Origin: Bacteroidota bacterium
GTDB taxonomy: Bacteria > Bacteroidota > Bacteroidia > Sphingobacteriales > Sphingobacteriaceae
NCBI GenBank assembly: GCA_026224775.1
Contig: JAMFRP010000013.1
Span: forward strand, 62,001-126,000
Direction of reading: 5' to 3'
DNA length: 64,000 nucleotides
Part shown: positions 63,928 to 64,000 of the stretch, one piece after another
How the letters are laid out: each line of letters opens with the position of its first letter
Numbering within the stretch: position 1 is the stretch's first letter
Program-made: the position numbers and the translations under genes
The notes under the pieces: generated by a model
What the model was told of the DNA's origin: nothing
Databases searched by the model: none
Seen by the model: the letters and a program-made list of their open reading frames with translations, nothing else

Positions 63928-64000
63928 TGGCGCTAAATCTTGTTATTTTATAAATGAACTATTTGTTAAATATATCTGCAATATCCCTCTTTTCATAATA

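Noticed and set aside
1..64000. CRISPR array
   Set aside because: No regular direct repeats with unique spacers; the tandem units at 34.6-35.5 kb are too long and too diverged.

Overview
The window is chromosomal DNA from a member of Bacteroidota, most likely Sphingobacteriaceae (Mucilaginibacter/Pedobacter-like). The evidence is a CarboxypepD_reg plus beta-barrel outer-membrane protein, a Bacteroidota-type leucyl-tRNA synthetase, a CrtB/CrtI/CrtYcd carotenoid locus, TAnnTTTG-type promoter boxes, weak Shine-Dalgarno signals and many short palindromic intergenic repeats. The genus is an inference.

Core region 1 (1-32,500) carries housekeeping genes: hppD, leuS, an outer-membrane receptor, a membrane-anchored MutS-family ATPase, rlmH, an LpxO-like hydroxylase, a CDF metal exporter, a dicarboxylate/glutamate symporter, sucD, a TlpA-like lipoprotein and msrB. 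A cobalamin riboswitch precedes nrdB-nrdA. Then come a beta-barrel protein, a CWC protein, a flotillin-like SPFH protein, fabG, a vWA membrane protein, a DUF4136 lipoprotein, a divergent carotenoid locus ending in a cytochrome b5-like gene, and a PfkB kinase. Five 27-32 bp palindromes, one nested palindrome, one long inverted repeat and runs of an ATCAAG-type repeat fill the gaps. Three genes carry repeat-like sequence in frame.

The accessory island (about 32,531-60,159) is integrated in tRNA-Asn(GTT). An exact 45-bp copy of the tRNA 3' half lies at 60,115-60,159, next to a tyrosine integrase. TTTCTCACACA repeats occur inside both ends, and the element supplies a new terminator behind the restored tRNA. 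The island contains: (i) an RNA-repair locus with RtcB, a Ro60/Rsr (TROVE-vWA) protein, two RlaP-type nucleotidyltransferases (one dead), a truncated WYL regulator and a dead phosphoesterase. Between ro60 and rlaP lies a tandem array of seven or eight small RNA genes. Each has a closing stem around a tRNA-like module, and in two units the tRNA arms are circularly permuted with a capped acceptor arm (Y RNA/YrlA-like); (ii) a block of about 14 kb between rtcB and ro60. It encodes leader-bearing poly-Asp proteins fused to a JAMM-like or HExxH peptidase domain, a cyanophycin-synthetase-like ATP-grasp enzyme with a dead Mur domain, a putative toroid protein, a VKOR-thioredoxin membrane protein, two glycosyltransferases and an HTTM/SdpAB-like pair; (iii) AbiEi/AbiEii and Kiwa (KwaA/KwaB) defence modules near the integrase.

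Core region 2 (60,160-64,000) holds the original tRNA terminator, two DUF2157-like membrane proteins and a GH43 glycosidase.

Taken together, the island looks like a conflict element combining RNA repair, toxin-antitoxin, anti-phage and peptide-modification modules, with several genes decaying. The two points most worth following are the Y-RNA/tRNA-mimic array and the poly-Asp protein plus CphA-like enzyme cluster.
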